The position numbers and the translations under genes are program-made. Of a stretch of 64,000 nt of DNA, positions 1 to 8,463 are shown one piece after another. Position 1 is the stretch's first letter; each line of letters starts with the position of its first letter. Under the pieces are notes generated by a model. The model saw only the letters and a program-made list of their open reading frames with translations, ran no database searches and was not told where the DNA came from. Source of the stretch: Gammaproteobacteria bacterium (lineage in GTDB: Bacteria; Pseudomonadota; Gammaproteobacteria; SZUA-140); contig JADJQS010000006.1 of assembly GCA_016712635.1 (NCBI GenBank), positions 124,001-188,000 of the forward strand, in the 5' to 3' direction.

Positions 1-111
1 CCGGCCTCGGCGGCGCCGGCGGTCGGCTACCCGCTGCTGCACATCAAGCAGTTGTGCGCGCTGGTGGACGAGGCCTTCGGTCCGCTGCCGCGGGCCATGA
101 GCGCGGACTGA
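1..111 (+). CDS. sucA: 2-oxoglutarate dehydrogenase E1, C-terminal end (partial)
   Basis: Only the last 36 codons are in the window, in frame 1, ending at TGA 109-111. The tail contains PASAAPAVGY followed by a short helix ending in VDEAFG, which matches the C-terminus of the thiamine-diphosphate-dependent E1 subunit of the 2-oxoglutarate dehydrogenase complex. E1 decarboxylates 2-oxoglutarate and passes the succinyl group to the lipoyl arm of E2. The immediate downstream gene is sucB, the usual partner, with only 21 bases between them, so the two are almost certainly cotranscribed. The assignment rests on this short tail plus context. Confidence 0.85.
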   Translation, partial: PASAAPAVGYPLLHIKQLCALVDEAFGPLPRAMSAD

Positions 112-132
112 AAACAATAACAGGGACAATCT

Positions 133-1353
133 ATGAAGACCGAAGTCAAGGTACCGGGATTCCCCGAATCCATTACCGACGGCACCGTGGTCGCCTGGCA
201 CAAGAAGCCCGGCGAGGCGGTGAAACGCGACGAGAAGCTGGTGGACATCGAGACCGACAAGGTGATGTTCGAGGTGCCGGCGCCCGAGGACGGCACGCTC
301 GGCGAGATCCTGCAGCCGGAAGGCGCGACCGTGGTGGCGGGCCAGGTGCTGGCCAGCATCGACGCGGCCACGGGGAAGCCCGCGTCCGCGGCGGTGGCCC
401 GCGGCAACGGCGAGGACAAGACGGTGCCGGCGCAGAAGATCGTCATGCCGGCCGCGCGCCGCCTGCTCGATGAGCACGGCCTGAGCCCGGACGCGGTCCA
501 GGCGAGCGGCAAGGGGGGACGCATCCTCAAGGAAGACGTGTTGCGCGTACTCGAACAGAAGCCTGCTGTGCCGGTGCTGCGCGCGGTGGAGATGCCGGCA
601 CGGCCGGAGCCCGCCGCGGCGCCTGCAGCGCCTGTTACCGGTGACATTGAACAGCGTCCCGAGCGGCGCGTGCCGATGACGCGCCTGCGCGCGCGCATCG
701 CCGAGCGCCTGGTCGAGGCGCAGCACACGGCGGCGATCCTGAGCACCTTCAACGAGGTCAACATGCAGCCGGTGATGGCGCTGCGCCAGCGCTACCGCGA
801 GCGTTTCGAGAAGGAACACGAGGTCAAGCTCGGCTTCATGTCCTTCTTCATCAAGGCGGTGGTCGAGGGGCTGAAGAAGTTTCCGGTCATCAACGCCTCG
901 GTCGAGGACAAGGACGTCATCTACCACGGCTATTACGACATCGGCGTCGCCGTTTCCTCGCCGCGCGGGCTGGTGGTACCGATCATCCGCGACGCCGACC
1001 GCATCGGCATGGCCGAGATCGAGCGCCGCATCGCCGCCTATGCCGACAAGGCGAAGGCCGGCACGCTGGCGCTGGAGGAGATCAGCGGCGGCACCTTCAC
1101 CATCACCAACGGCGGCGTGTTCGGCTCGCTGCTGTCAACGCCGATCATCAACCCGCCCCAGAGCGCCATCCTCGGCATGCACAAGATCCAGGAGCGCCCG
1201 GTGGTGGAGGAGGGCGCCATCGTCGCGCGCCCGATGATGTACGTCGCGCTGTCCTACGACCACCGCCTGATCGACGGCCGCGACGCCGTGCAGTTCCTCG
1301 TCACCGTCAAGGAGGCGCTGGAGGATCCGGCGCGGATGCTGCTGGAGGTATAG
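133..1353 (+). CDS. sucB: Dihydrolipoyl succinyltransferase (2-oxoglutarate dehydrogenase E2)
   Basis: This 406-residue protein transfers succinyl from E1 via its lipoyl arm to CoA, forming the core of the 2-oxoglutarate dehydrogenase complex. The N-terminal lipoyl domain carries the lipoylation motif ETDKV with Lys43. A peripheral-subunit-binding domain follows at about 103-140 (VMPAARRLLDEHGLSPDAV), joined by Ala/Pro-rich linkers. The catalytic acyltransferase domain ends with SYDHRLIDGRDAV, placing the catalytic His at 377 and Asp at 381. The length is normal for the family. It sits between sucA and lpdA, so all three subunits of the complex are encoded together. Confidence 0.97.
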   Translation: MKTEVKVPGFPESITDGTVVAWHKKPGEAVKRDEKLVDIETDKVMFEVPAPEDGTLGEILQPEGATVVAGQVLASIDAATGKPASAAVARGNGEDKTVPAQKIVMPAARRLLDEHGLSPDAVQASGKGGRILKEDVLRVLEQKPAVPVLRAVEMPARPEPAAAPAAPVTGDIEQRPERRVPMTRLRARIAERLVEAQHTAAILSTFNEVNMQPVMALRQRYRERFEKEHEVKLGFMSFFIKAVVEGLKKFPVINASVEDKDVIYHGYYDIGVAVSSPRGLVVPIIRDADRIGMAEIERRIAAYADKAKAGTLALEEISGGTFTITNGGVFGSLLSTPIINPPQSAILGMHKIQERPVVEEGAIVARPMMYVALSYDHRLIDGRDAVQFLVTVKEALEDPARMLLEV

Positions 1354-1356
1354 GTT

Positions 1357-1484
1357 GGGGACGGATTACGCCAAAGCATGGGGACAGATTTCAAATCTGT
1401 CCCCGTTTTTCCCATACCGGGGACGGATTTCAAATCCGTCCCCATACCGGCTAATCAAGGGGACAGATTTATAAATCTGCCCCC
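1357..1484. repeat. Palindromic repeats, sucB-lpdA spacer
   Basis: Three full palindromic units lie at 1380-1404, 1419-1443 and about 1459-1483, and a half unit at 1357-1368. Each begins GGGGACAGATTT or GGGGACGGATTT and is followed by its complement. When an A/G differs in one arm the partner arm changes with it, so every unit can still form a hairpin. The same family occurs in the lpdA-sucC spacer and beside smpB. These resemble REP-type elements that are moved by Y1 (RAYT) transposases in other genomes; no such transposase gene is in this window. The block could also affect expression of lpdA relative to sucB. Confidence 0.85.
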
Positions 1485-1500
1485 TTACTCAGGAGTCGAC

Positions 1501-2952
1501 ATGAAAGACCGTTATGATGTCATCGTGATCGGCGCCGGGCCGGCGGGTTACGTGGCCGCGATCCGCGCCGCGCAGCTCGGCAAGTCGGTCGCCTGCGTCG
1601 ACGACTGGACCAATCCGGCGGGCGAGAGCGCGCTCGGCGGCACCTGCCTCAACGCCGGCTGCATCCCGTCCAAGGTGCTGCTCGAGGCCTCGGAGGTCTA
1701 CGACAAGGCGCGCCATGAATTCGCGGACTACGGCGTCCGCGTCGAGGGCATCGGGCTCGACCTCGAGGCGATGATGGCGCGCAAGGACCGCGTCGTCTCC
1801 GAACTCACGCGCGGCATCGCAAGCCTGTTCGAGGCCAACGGCATCCAGCGCATCGAGGGGCGCGGCAAGCTGCTGTCCGGCTGCCGCGTGGAGGTTACGT
1901 CCCTGCGTCTGAACGTCGCGGTCGTGCTCGAGGCCGAATACGTCATCCTGGCGGCCGGATCGAAGCCCGCCCGGCTCGCCGTCGCACCCTTGCACGAAGA
2001 CCTCATCGTCGATTCCACCGGCGCGCTCGCATTCGCATCCGTGCCGAAACGCCTCGGCGTCATCGGCGCCGGCGTCATCGGACTCGAACTCGGCGCCGTC
2101 TGGCGCCGCCTCGGTTCCGAGGTGATATTGCTCGAGGCGCAGCCGGACTTCCTGTCGATGTGCGACCGCCAGATCGCGCAGGAGGCCCTGCGCCAGTACC
2201 GCAAACAGGGGCTGGACATCCGCCTCGGCGCGCGCGTGACCGCGTGCGCGCTCGAGGGCGGACGGGTCGATATCGACTACCAGGATGGCGAGGGCGAACA
2301 TCGCGAAGTGGTGGACCGGCTGATCGTCGCCGTCGGCCGCCAGCCGAACACCGACGGCCTGTGCGCGCCCGACGCCGGCCTGCTGCTCGACAACGGCGGC
2401 TTCGTCCACGTCGACGAACAGTGCCGCACCAACCTGCCCGGCGTCTACGCCATCGGCGACCTCGTGCGCGGACCGATGCTCGCGCACAAGGGCTCGGAGG
2501 AGGGCATCATGGTCGCGGAGCTGATCGCCGGCCACAGGGCGCAGGTCAATTACGCGACGATCCCGTCGGTGATCTACACCCGCCCCGAGATCGCCTGGGC
2601 CGGACTGACCGAACAGGCCCTGAAGGCGGCGGACCGGCCGTATCGCGCCGGGGTGTTTCCCTTCGCCGCCAACGGCCGTGCCCGCGCGCTCGGCGAGACC
2701 GGCGGGTTCATCAAGGTGCTGGCGGACGCCGCCACCGACCGCATCCTCGGCGTCCACATGATCGGCGCGCACTGCTCCGAACTGCTCGCCGGCGCCGTCA
2801 TCGCGATGGAATTCGGCGCCAGCAGCGAAGACCTCGCCGCCACCATGTTCGCCCACCCGACCCTGTCCGAGGCGCTGCACGAGGCGGCGCTGGATGTCGG
2901 CGGGCTGGCGATCCACCGCGCGTCACCCCGGAAGGTTAGGCGTGAAGAGTGA
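1501..2952 (+). CDS. lpdA: Dihydrolipoyl dehydrogenase (E3)
   Basis: This 483-residue flavoprotein reoxidises dihydrolipoamide on E2 with NAD+. An N-terminal FAD-binding GAGPAG is at 11-16, and the redox-active disulfide motif GGTCLNAGCIPSK places the cysteines at 49 and 54. A second dinucleotide-binding motif (GAGVIGLELG) is at about 182-191. The C-terminal dimerisation domain carries HPTLSE with the catalytic His at 452. The reading frame is open further upstream through the repeat block, but the ATG at 1501 is preferred: it follows AGGAG and starts the conserved KDRYDVIVIGAG. The C-terminal tail is short and basic. Confidence 0.96.
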   Translation: MKDRYDVIVIGAGPAGYVAAIRAAQLGKSVACVDDWTNPAGESALGGTCLNAGCIPSKVLLEASEVYDKARHEFADYGVRVEGIGLDLEAMMARKDRVVSELTRGIASLFEANGIQRIEGRGKLLSGCRVEVTSLRLNVAVVLEAEYVILAAGSKPARLAVAPLHEDLIVDSTGALAFASVPKRLGVIGAGVIGLELGAVWRRLGSEVILLEAQPDFLSMCDRQIAQEALRQYRKQGLDIRLGARVTACALEGGRVDIDYQDGEGEHREVVDRLIVAVGRQPNTDGLCAPDAGLLLDNGGFVHVDEQCRTNLPGVYAIGDLVRGPMLAHKGSEEGIMVAELIAGHRAQVNYATIPSVIYTRPEIAWAGLTEQALKAADRPYRAGVFPFAANGRARALGETGGFIKVLADAATDRILGVHMIGAHCSELLAGAVIAMEFGASSEDLAATMFAHPTLSEALHEAALDVGGLAIHRASPRKVRREE

Positions 2953-3210
2953 GGTGTGAGGAGTAAGGGGAGGAGAAAGGAGTCGGGGACCGGGAGTCAG
3001 GGACAGATTTATCGGGAGTCGGGGACAGATTTATAAATCTGAGAAGTAAGGGGACAGATTTCAAATCTGTCCCCACCACCCACTTCAAGAGGGGACGGAT
3101 TTCACAATCCGTCCCCGCGTTTAAACCACGTCGCCACAGTTCGGGGACGGACTTCCAGTCCGTCCCCTTTTGCCGTTACGCCTCACCCCTCACGCCTCAC
3201 TCCTCACCGT
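2936..3210. repeat. Inverted GAGGTGTGAGG-type arms flanking the lpdA-sucC spacer
   Basis: A purine-rich segment at 2936-2968 (GTGAGGTGTGAGGAGTAAGG) is mirrored at about 3178-3208 by the complementary CCTCACGCCTCACTCCTCAC. The two arms face each other across the palindromic repeats, so the whole spacer could fold back or represent one composite insertion. The first arm overlaps the 3' end of lpdA, so the last residues of lpdA may be derived from it. No protein-coding potential is seen between the arms. Confidence 0.7.
2999..3167. repeat. Palindromic repeats, lpdA-sucC spacer
   Basis: Full palindromes are at 3050-3074, 3091-3116 and 3143-3167, with partial units at 2999-3014 and 3021-3042. They belong to the same family as the sucB-lpdA block. 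The unit at 3143-3167 reads GGGGACGGACTT with AGTCCGTCCCC in the other arm, so it differs from the commonest unit at two positions in each arm and still pairs. The roughly 300-base gap holds no gene, only these repeats and the flanking inverted arms. Confidence 0.85.
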
Positions 3211-3254
3211 GTTTTATGCTATCGTACGGCCTTTATGGCAGCATTACGGAAGTC

Positions 3255-4423
3255 ATGAACCTCCACGAATTTCAGGCCAAGGCCCTGCTGGCCGAGTACG
3301 GCGTCGCCGTGCCCGCGCATCGCGTCGTCTCGCAGGCGGATGAAGCGAAGGCCGCACTCGACGCGCTCGGCGGCTCCGACTGGGTCGTCAAGGCGCAGGT
3401 GCACGCCGGCGGACGCGGCAAGGCCGGCGGAGTCAAACGGGTGCGCAGCCGCGAGGAAGCGATCACGGCGATCCGCGCACTGCTCGGCACGCGCCTAGTC
3501 ACGTACCAGACCAATGCCGACGGCCAGCCGGTCAACGAGATCCTGATCGAGAAGCCCTCCGCCGTCGCGCGCGAGCTCTACCTCGGCATGGTCGTCGACC
3601 GCGCGCAGCGCAAGGCGGTGCTGATGGCCTCGACCGAGGGCGGCGTCGATATCGAAACAGTCGCAGCGAATTCCCCGGACAAGATCCTGCGCGCGGCCAT
3701 CCATCCGCTGGTCGGCCTGCAGCCCTATCAGTGCCGCGAGCTCGCCTTCGGGCTCGGCCTGAACGGCGAGCAGATGAAGCAGTTCCAGACCATCGCGATG
3801 GGACTCGCGCGGATGTTCCGCGAGCGCGACCTCTCACTGCTCGAGATCAATCCGCTGGCCGTCACCGATGCCGGCGATCTGCTGTGCCTCGACGCCAAGA
3901 TCAACGTCGACGACAACGCGCTCTACCGCCAGAAGCCGCTCGCCGCGCAGCGCGACCTGCGCCAGGAGGACGCGCGCGAGGTGCGCGCCAAGCAGTGGGA
4001 CCTGAGCTACATCGCGCTCGACGGCGACATCGGCTGCATGGTCAACGGCGCCGGGCTCGCGATGGCGACCATGGACCTGGTGCAGCTGCACGGCGGCCGG
4101 CCGGCGAACTTCCTCGACGTCGGCGGTACCGCGACCAAGGAGCGCGTGGCCGAGGCGTTCAAGATCATCCTCGACGACAAAAACGTGAAGGGCGTGCTGG
4201 TCAACATCTTCGGCGGCATCGTGCGCTGCGACATCATCGCCGACGGTGTGGTCGGCGCGGTGGCGGAGGTCGGCATCAAGGTGCCGGTCGTCGTGCGCCT
4301 CGAAGGCACCAACGCCGAACTCGGGCGCGACATCCTGCGCAAGAGTGGACTCACCATCATCGCCGCCGAAGGTTTGAACGAGGCGGCAGAGAAGATCGTT
4401 TCGGCGGTGAAGCGGGGCAGGCC

Positions 4424-4427
<4 letters not shown>
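3255..4427 (+). CDS. sucC: Succinyl-CoA synthetase, beta subunit
   Basis: This 390-residue protein is the ATP-grasp beta subunit, which with SucD interconverts succinyl-CoA and succinate with nucleotide triphosphate formation. It begins MNLHEFQAKALL, the standard family start, so the ATG at 3255 is chosen over the upstream in-frame start at 3216. The N-terminal ATP-grasp fold contains KAQVHAGGRGKAGG, and the C-terminal part contains FLDVGGTA and NIFGGIVRCD, both typical. The length matches the family (about 388). Its stop overlaps the sucD start by four bases (ATGA), indicating translational coupling. Confidence 0.97.
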
Positions 4428-5296
<869 letters not shown>

Positions 5297-5344
5297 CGGC
5301 GCTGGTTATCAGCACGGCCGTCATGGCTAATCCATTCTGGTAAT

Positions 5345-5367
5345 GTCATTCCCGCGAAAGCAGGAAT
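5345..5367. repeat. GTCATTCCCGCG-type palindromic repeat
   Basis: A near-perfect hairpin made of ATTCCCGCG and a complementary arm with one mismatch. The same repeat family appears in inverted orientation at 8307-8331. Short elements of this kind are scattered in many proteobacterial genomes. It lies just after sucD, at the boundary where the lower-GC accessory region begins. Confidence 0.7.
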
Positions 5368-5403
5368 TCTGTAACTAATTGGAAAACTGTAGCGAACTCA
5401 TTT

Positions 5404-5441
5404 ATCCCGGCTCCACTGGCTGGGATGAGTGGCCTCTTTTT
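5404..5441 (+). terminator. Possible terminator after sucD
   Basis: Two alternative stems are seen (ATCCCGGC with GCTGGGAT, or CCACT with AGTGG), followed by CCTCTTTTT. The T-run is short and the stems are modest, so this is only a candidate. The rest of the 285-base gap between sucD and the next gene holds the repeat at 5345 and no other gene. Confidence 0.3.
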
Positions 5442-5581
5442 CATTAATCTTGGCGCCCCACAAGATACAAGGATATCCTTTCGTGTACCCGTAACCCCCT
5501 GTGTTACTTGAACGGTGGAAGGTCGTCTGAGCTAGCTGCCTGGTACGGATCGAGGCTTCAGCAACATCAGGAATAAGTGTT

Positions 5582-7267
5582 ATGGATGAAAAAAAACGAA
5601 AAGAGACTGCTGCTTCCTTGTTGAAAGACATGGAAACGACTGCGGCTCGAATGCGCGCACTGATTGTCGCGATGTCCCCGCATGATCTGCTTGGATATAT
5701 ATACGCCCAACACATGATGAAAGCGATGGCAGACCAGAGCGTCGCCGATGAGGAACGGGAAGCGGACGGCCCGGATGACCTGATCAATGAAAACCAGTTT
5801 CTCCTAGAGTACGTGCACGCGGTGCTCGCGTCAGATGCAGCCCCTGCGGACGTGACATTCGACGAAGCTCGATGCGCCGAGTTGTATGAACTTGGCCGTA
5901 AACTGCGAGATCAGGCCATGTTTTTCGCCATGGCCACGTCCACCGATGTTAAGGAAGGCGTCTTTGGTCCCGACACGGCCGACATTGAATTCCGCGCCAA
6001 ATCGACCTGGGTCATGCTACGCGGGAACCGCTACCAAGTTTTGGAAGGCGAGTTCTACCGCTACGTTTTGGCACCTCACAATGATGTCCTGAAAGAAGTG
6101 TATGGCGTCGGCGCCGCCGATATCGCGGAAGGCTTCCAGGCCATGGCTGACGCCACGCGTTCTGGGCATGCCGACGCTATCACGGAGATGATGAAGCAGT
6201 TTGAAGCGGCGCAGGCCTTCGCTGTGGCCCAGGACAAGCCTCTGGAAGACGCCATGGAGGCGTGGGTTGCGGCCAATAAGGAACAGTCGGTATCCGCCGG
6301 GCGGGCGGTGGATGATATGTTTCGGGGCGGCATCACCAACGTGAGCCGTCACACGACGCTACCCCCGAAGCTCTTGGCAGACTTGGCGTACCGGCGCGGA
6401 GAAGAAACCGAGTTCTTCGCAGCGGGCGATTTTGCGGGGACACCCTATCGGACACTGCCTGCCCGGAAGAAACCCCTAATTCAGCTTGGATCGGACTACT
6501 ACGCCGTCGACCCGTGCTTCGCCCGTGATGCGGGGTATCGTGCGCTCCTCTACAACCTCCTTCAGCGAAAACCGGATTACAAGAAGACCTTTGAAGATCG
6601 GCAGAAGACAATGAGCGAAGCTGCCTTCGCCGACATTCTGGCTGCCCAGCTTCCCGGCGCCACAGTCTTCCAGGAGGTCTACTACAAGGACCCTGCCAGC
6701 AAGCAGTGGTCCGAAAACGACACCCTCATCCTAGTCGATGACGTGCTGTTCCTGGTTGAAGCCAAGGCCGGCGCGGCCGCCACCATCGCATCGCCAGCGC
6801 TTGATTTCGGCCGCCACGCCCAGTCCGTACAGGATTTGATACTCAAGGCCTACAAGCAATGTGAACGCTTCTTCAACTATCTGAATTCGGCGGATGAAGT
6901 GCCGCTCTACCACTTGGCGGACGGCAAATACGAAGAGTGCGGCCGTGTCCGCCGCTCCGACTACCGCGTGATGGTGCCGATAGGGTTGACGGTCGAGTCA
7001 TTCTCGCCCTTTTCTACATACTGCAAGGAACTACCGAAGATTGAGCCACTACTTGGAAGGCATGCCTTCGTTTCGCTGTCCGTCGACGACCTATTTGTGC
7101 TCAAGCGTCTCCTACCCACCCCCGGCGAATTTTTTCACTACATGGAGGTACGGCAGGCCGTGGCGGGGATGCGCCGGGCCCATCTCTTTGACGAGTTTGA
7201 CCATCTGGGCGCGTACCTGAAGAAGAACCGCTTCGATCAGGACATTGCTGAGCAGCTAAAAGGATAG
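5582..7267 (+). CDS. Putative PD-(D/E)xK nuclease-like protein, function unknown
   Basis: This 561-residue protein has an AGGAA about seven bases before its ATG. I do not recognise the N-terminal half, which is mostly helical and charged. The C-terminal third has the order E365 (FQEVYY), D380 (NDTLILVDD) and E393-x-K395 (VEAKAG), with a hydrophobic strand before the last motif. That is the spacing expected of a PD-(D/E)xK nuclease active site. Base composition is lower in GC than the suc genes upstream. The next gene starts four bases later and was probably cotranscribed. A defence or DNA-repair role is possible but is inference only; the motif alone does not identify a substrate. Confidence 0.6.
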   Translation: MDEKKRKETAASLLKDMETTAARMRALIVAMSPHDLLGYIYAQHMMKAMADQSVADEEREADGPDDLINENQFLLEYVHAVLASDAAPADVTFDEARCAELYELGRKLRDQAMFFAMATSTDVKEGVFGPDTADIEFRAKSTWVMLRGNRYQVLEGEFYRYVLAPHNDVLKEVYGVGAADIAEGFQAMADATRSGHADAITEMMKQFEAAQAFAVAQDKPLEDAMEAWVAANKEQSVSAGRAVDDMFRGGITNVSRHTTLPPKLLADLAYRRGEETEFFAAGDFAGTPYRTLPARKKPLIQLGSDYYAVDPCFARDAGYRALLYNLLQRKPDYKKTFEDRQKTMSEAAFADILAAQLPGATVFQEVYYKDPASKQWSENDTLILVDDVLFLVEAKAGAAATIASPALDFGRHAQSVQDLILKAYKQCERFFNYLNSADEVPLYHLADGKYEECGRVRRSDYRVMVPIGLTVESFSPFSTYCKELPKIEPLLGRHAFVSLSVDDLFVLKRLLPTPGEFFHYMEVRQAVAGMRRAHLFDEFDHLGAYLKKNRFDQDIAEQLKG

Positions 7268-7271
7268 CAAG

Positions 7272-7841
7272 GTGAACACGCTTATCTGGGACGGCATGAG
7301 CGACATCGTCGACAGGAGCTTCGAGGGTGAAGACTGGGAAAGCGGGCCGTTTCCGACGCAGGACTTCCCGGAGGAGGTGCTGAAGCTGCTTGGGGCGCTC
7401 GACGCCACCCGAGCACGCGGGTGGCTTTCAGCAGAGAGCCATATCCGTGACCTTGGAGAGGAAGGCCGGAATAATCTGGCCAAGATGCTGTCCGACCTTC
7501 GCCAAACCCTGAACCAGCACCCCGCTCGCTACTTTATTCTGGCCGGGGACGGCGAGCCACTCTTCGTTTGGCTTCAACGACACGACCACCAAATTGACTG
7601 GACCAGGATGAATGACAAGGCCAGCGCAGCTGCATTGGCCCTCAAGACTTCTAACGTTATCGGCGTCATGGCAGAGGTTAGTGCCAACGGAACCTACCAT
7701 CGGGCACAGTCTTTCGCGGTCCACGTACCGACAGAGCGAACGGAAGAAAACGCCCACATCTACGAATACGCCGCGCGATTGGCTCAACCCACGCGGGCGG
7801 TAAACCTCAATCAGCCGAGAGGCGTCGCTCCTCCTGAGTAG
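7272..7841 (+). CDS. Hypothetical protein, partner of the nuclease-like gene
   Basis: This 189-residue protein starts at GTG, with AAGGA about eight bases upstream and only four bases after the preceding stop, so the two genes form an operon. I do not recognise the family. The sequence looks soluble, with LIWDGMSD near the start and no membrane segment or signal peptide. Directly after the TAG, a +1 shift opens a short frame encoding a SEC-C zinc motif (7843-7917). The real product may therefore have a C-terminal zinc finger lost through a frameshift. The fourth metal ligand is absent from that motif as read. Confidence 0.55.
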   Translation: MNTLIWDGMSDIVDRSFEGEDWESGPFPTQDFPEEVLKLLGALDATRARGWLSAESHIRDLGEEGRNNLAKMLSDLRQTLNQHPARYFILAGDGEPLFVWLQRHDHQIDWTRMNDKASAAALALKTSNVIGVMAEVSANGTYHRAQSFAVHVPTERTEENAHIYEYAARLAQPTRAVNLNQPRGVAPPE

Positions 7842-7842
7842 A

Positions 7843-7917
7843 CCAAAAAAGCCGGGGCTGAATGATCCGTGTCCGTGCGGCAGTGATGTAAAGTACAAGA
7901 GATGTCTTGGTCGTTAA
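7843..7917 (+). other. Out-of-frame SEC-C zinc-motif tail
   Basis: In the +1 frame relative to the upstream gene the DNA reads PKKPGLNDPCPCGSDVKYKR, then CLGR and a stop at 7915-7917. This is the CxCx8C signature of a SEC-C metal-binding motif, with Leu in place of the fourth ligand. It has no start codon or ribosome-binding site of its own. It is best explained as the broken C-terminus of the 7272 gene, by either a true frameshift or a base-calling error near 7815-7840. The first TPR/GT41 protein in this window has a full SEC-C motif at its N-terminus. Confidence 0.65.
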
Positions 7918-7934
7918 ATGCGGAAGAAAAGGGG

Positions 7935-8288
7935 TCAGGGCCCTTTGTTTGCTAACTCATTATTCTCTGAATCTGTTGTCAATGACTCTTTGCCCTGATT
8001 CCTTCGCCACACCCCCGGCGGCACCCCCGCTAGCCTCTTGAACGCCCGCGTAAACGCTGGCTCCGATTCGTAACCTACCTCCAGCGCGATCGAGACGACC
8101 GGCGCGCGGCTGTTGCGCAACAGATTCGACGCCACCTGCATGCGCCACTGCGTGAGGTATTGCATGGGTGGCTGGCCGATGACCTGGACGAAGCGTTCGA
8201 AGAATGCCGAGCGGGACAGCGCGGCCTCGGAGTCGAGTGCTTTCACCGTCCAGGGGCGGGCTGCCCGTGGATCAGCGCCAGCGCGCAT
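7935..8288 (-). pseudogene. AraC-family regulator, truncated and frameshifted
   Basis: The readable 117 residues hold the paired helix-turn-helix DNA-binding domain of an AraC regulator: WTVKALDSEAALSRSAFFER, then QYLTQWRM and VGYESEPAFTRAFKR. The usual N-terminal sensor domain is missing. Just upstream a different frame reads ALALIHGQPA, which is what normally precedes RPWTV in this family, so there is also a frameshift near 8255. Further upstream the sequence runs into the repeat at 8307-8331. It is probably non-functional. Confidence 0.8.
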
Positions 8289-8306
8289 CCAGAATATTGA
8301 GTTACT

Positions 8307-8331
8307 GGATTCCCGCGTTCGCGGGAATGAC
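8307..8331. repeat. GTCATTCCCGCG-type palindromic repeat, inverted copy
   Basis: A hairpin of ATTCCCGCG with CGCGGGAAT around a two-base centre, followed by GAC. It is the reverse-oriented counterpart of the repeat at 5345-5367. The two bracket the nuclease/SEC-C gene pair and the AraC remnant. It sits where the missing N-terminal part of the AraC gene would be expected. Confidence 0.75.
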
Positions 8332-8370
8332 GAATTAATAGGAGCTTCCCTGAATGATCAGGAGGACATC

Positions 8371-8445
8371 ATGAATACAGGAAATGTGTACCAAGGCAGC
8401 TGCTTCTGCGGCGCAGGCTACGCGAAAGGTCCGGTGAGCTCTGAA
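8371..8445 (+). pseudogene. GFA/CENP-V-family N-terminal remnant
   Basis: A good ribosome-binding site (AGGAGG) precedes the ATG at 8371. The first 15 codons read MNTGNVYQGSCFCGA, the N-terminal zinc-binding motif of the GFA (glutathione-dependent formaldehyde-activating-like) family. A frameshift follows: the next recognisable residues (LRERSGEL) are in another frame and end at a stop. The rest of the gene is absent and the sequence meets the convergent globin gene. The match is short, so the family call is tentative. Confidence 0.5.
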
Positions 8446-8463
8446 ATCCGGATTTCCCGTTTT

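Noticed and set aside
1489..2916. Long minus-strand open frame opposite lpdA (and similar ones opposite sucD, pga genes, dnaK, recN)
   Set aside because: They are antisense shadows of strongly conserved genes in GC-rich DNA, with no recognisable motif or ribosome-binding site.
1354..3215. CRISPR array in the suc spacers
   Set aside because: The units are palindromes at irregular spacing with no unique spacer sequences and no cas genes nearby.
5345..8331. Complete insertion sequence or composite transposon
   Set aside because: No transposase gene or target-site duplication was seen; only short palindromes bracket the region.
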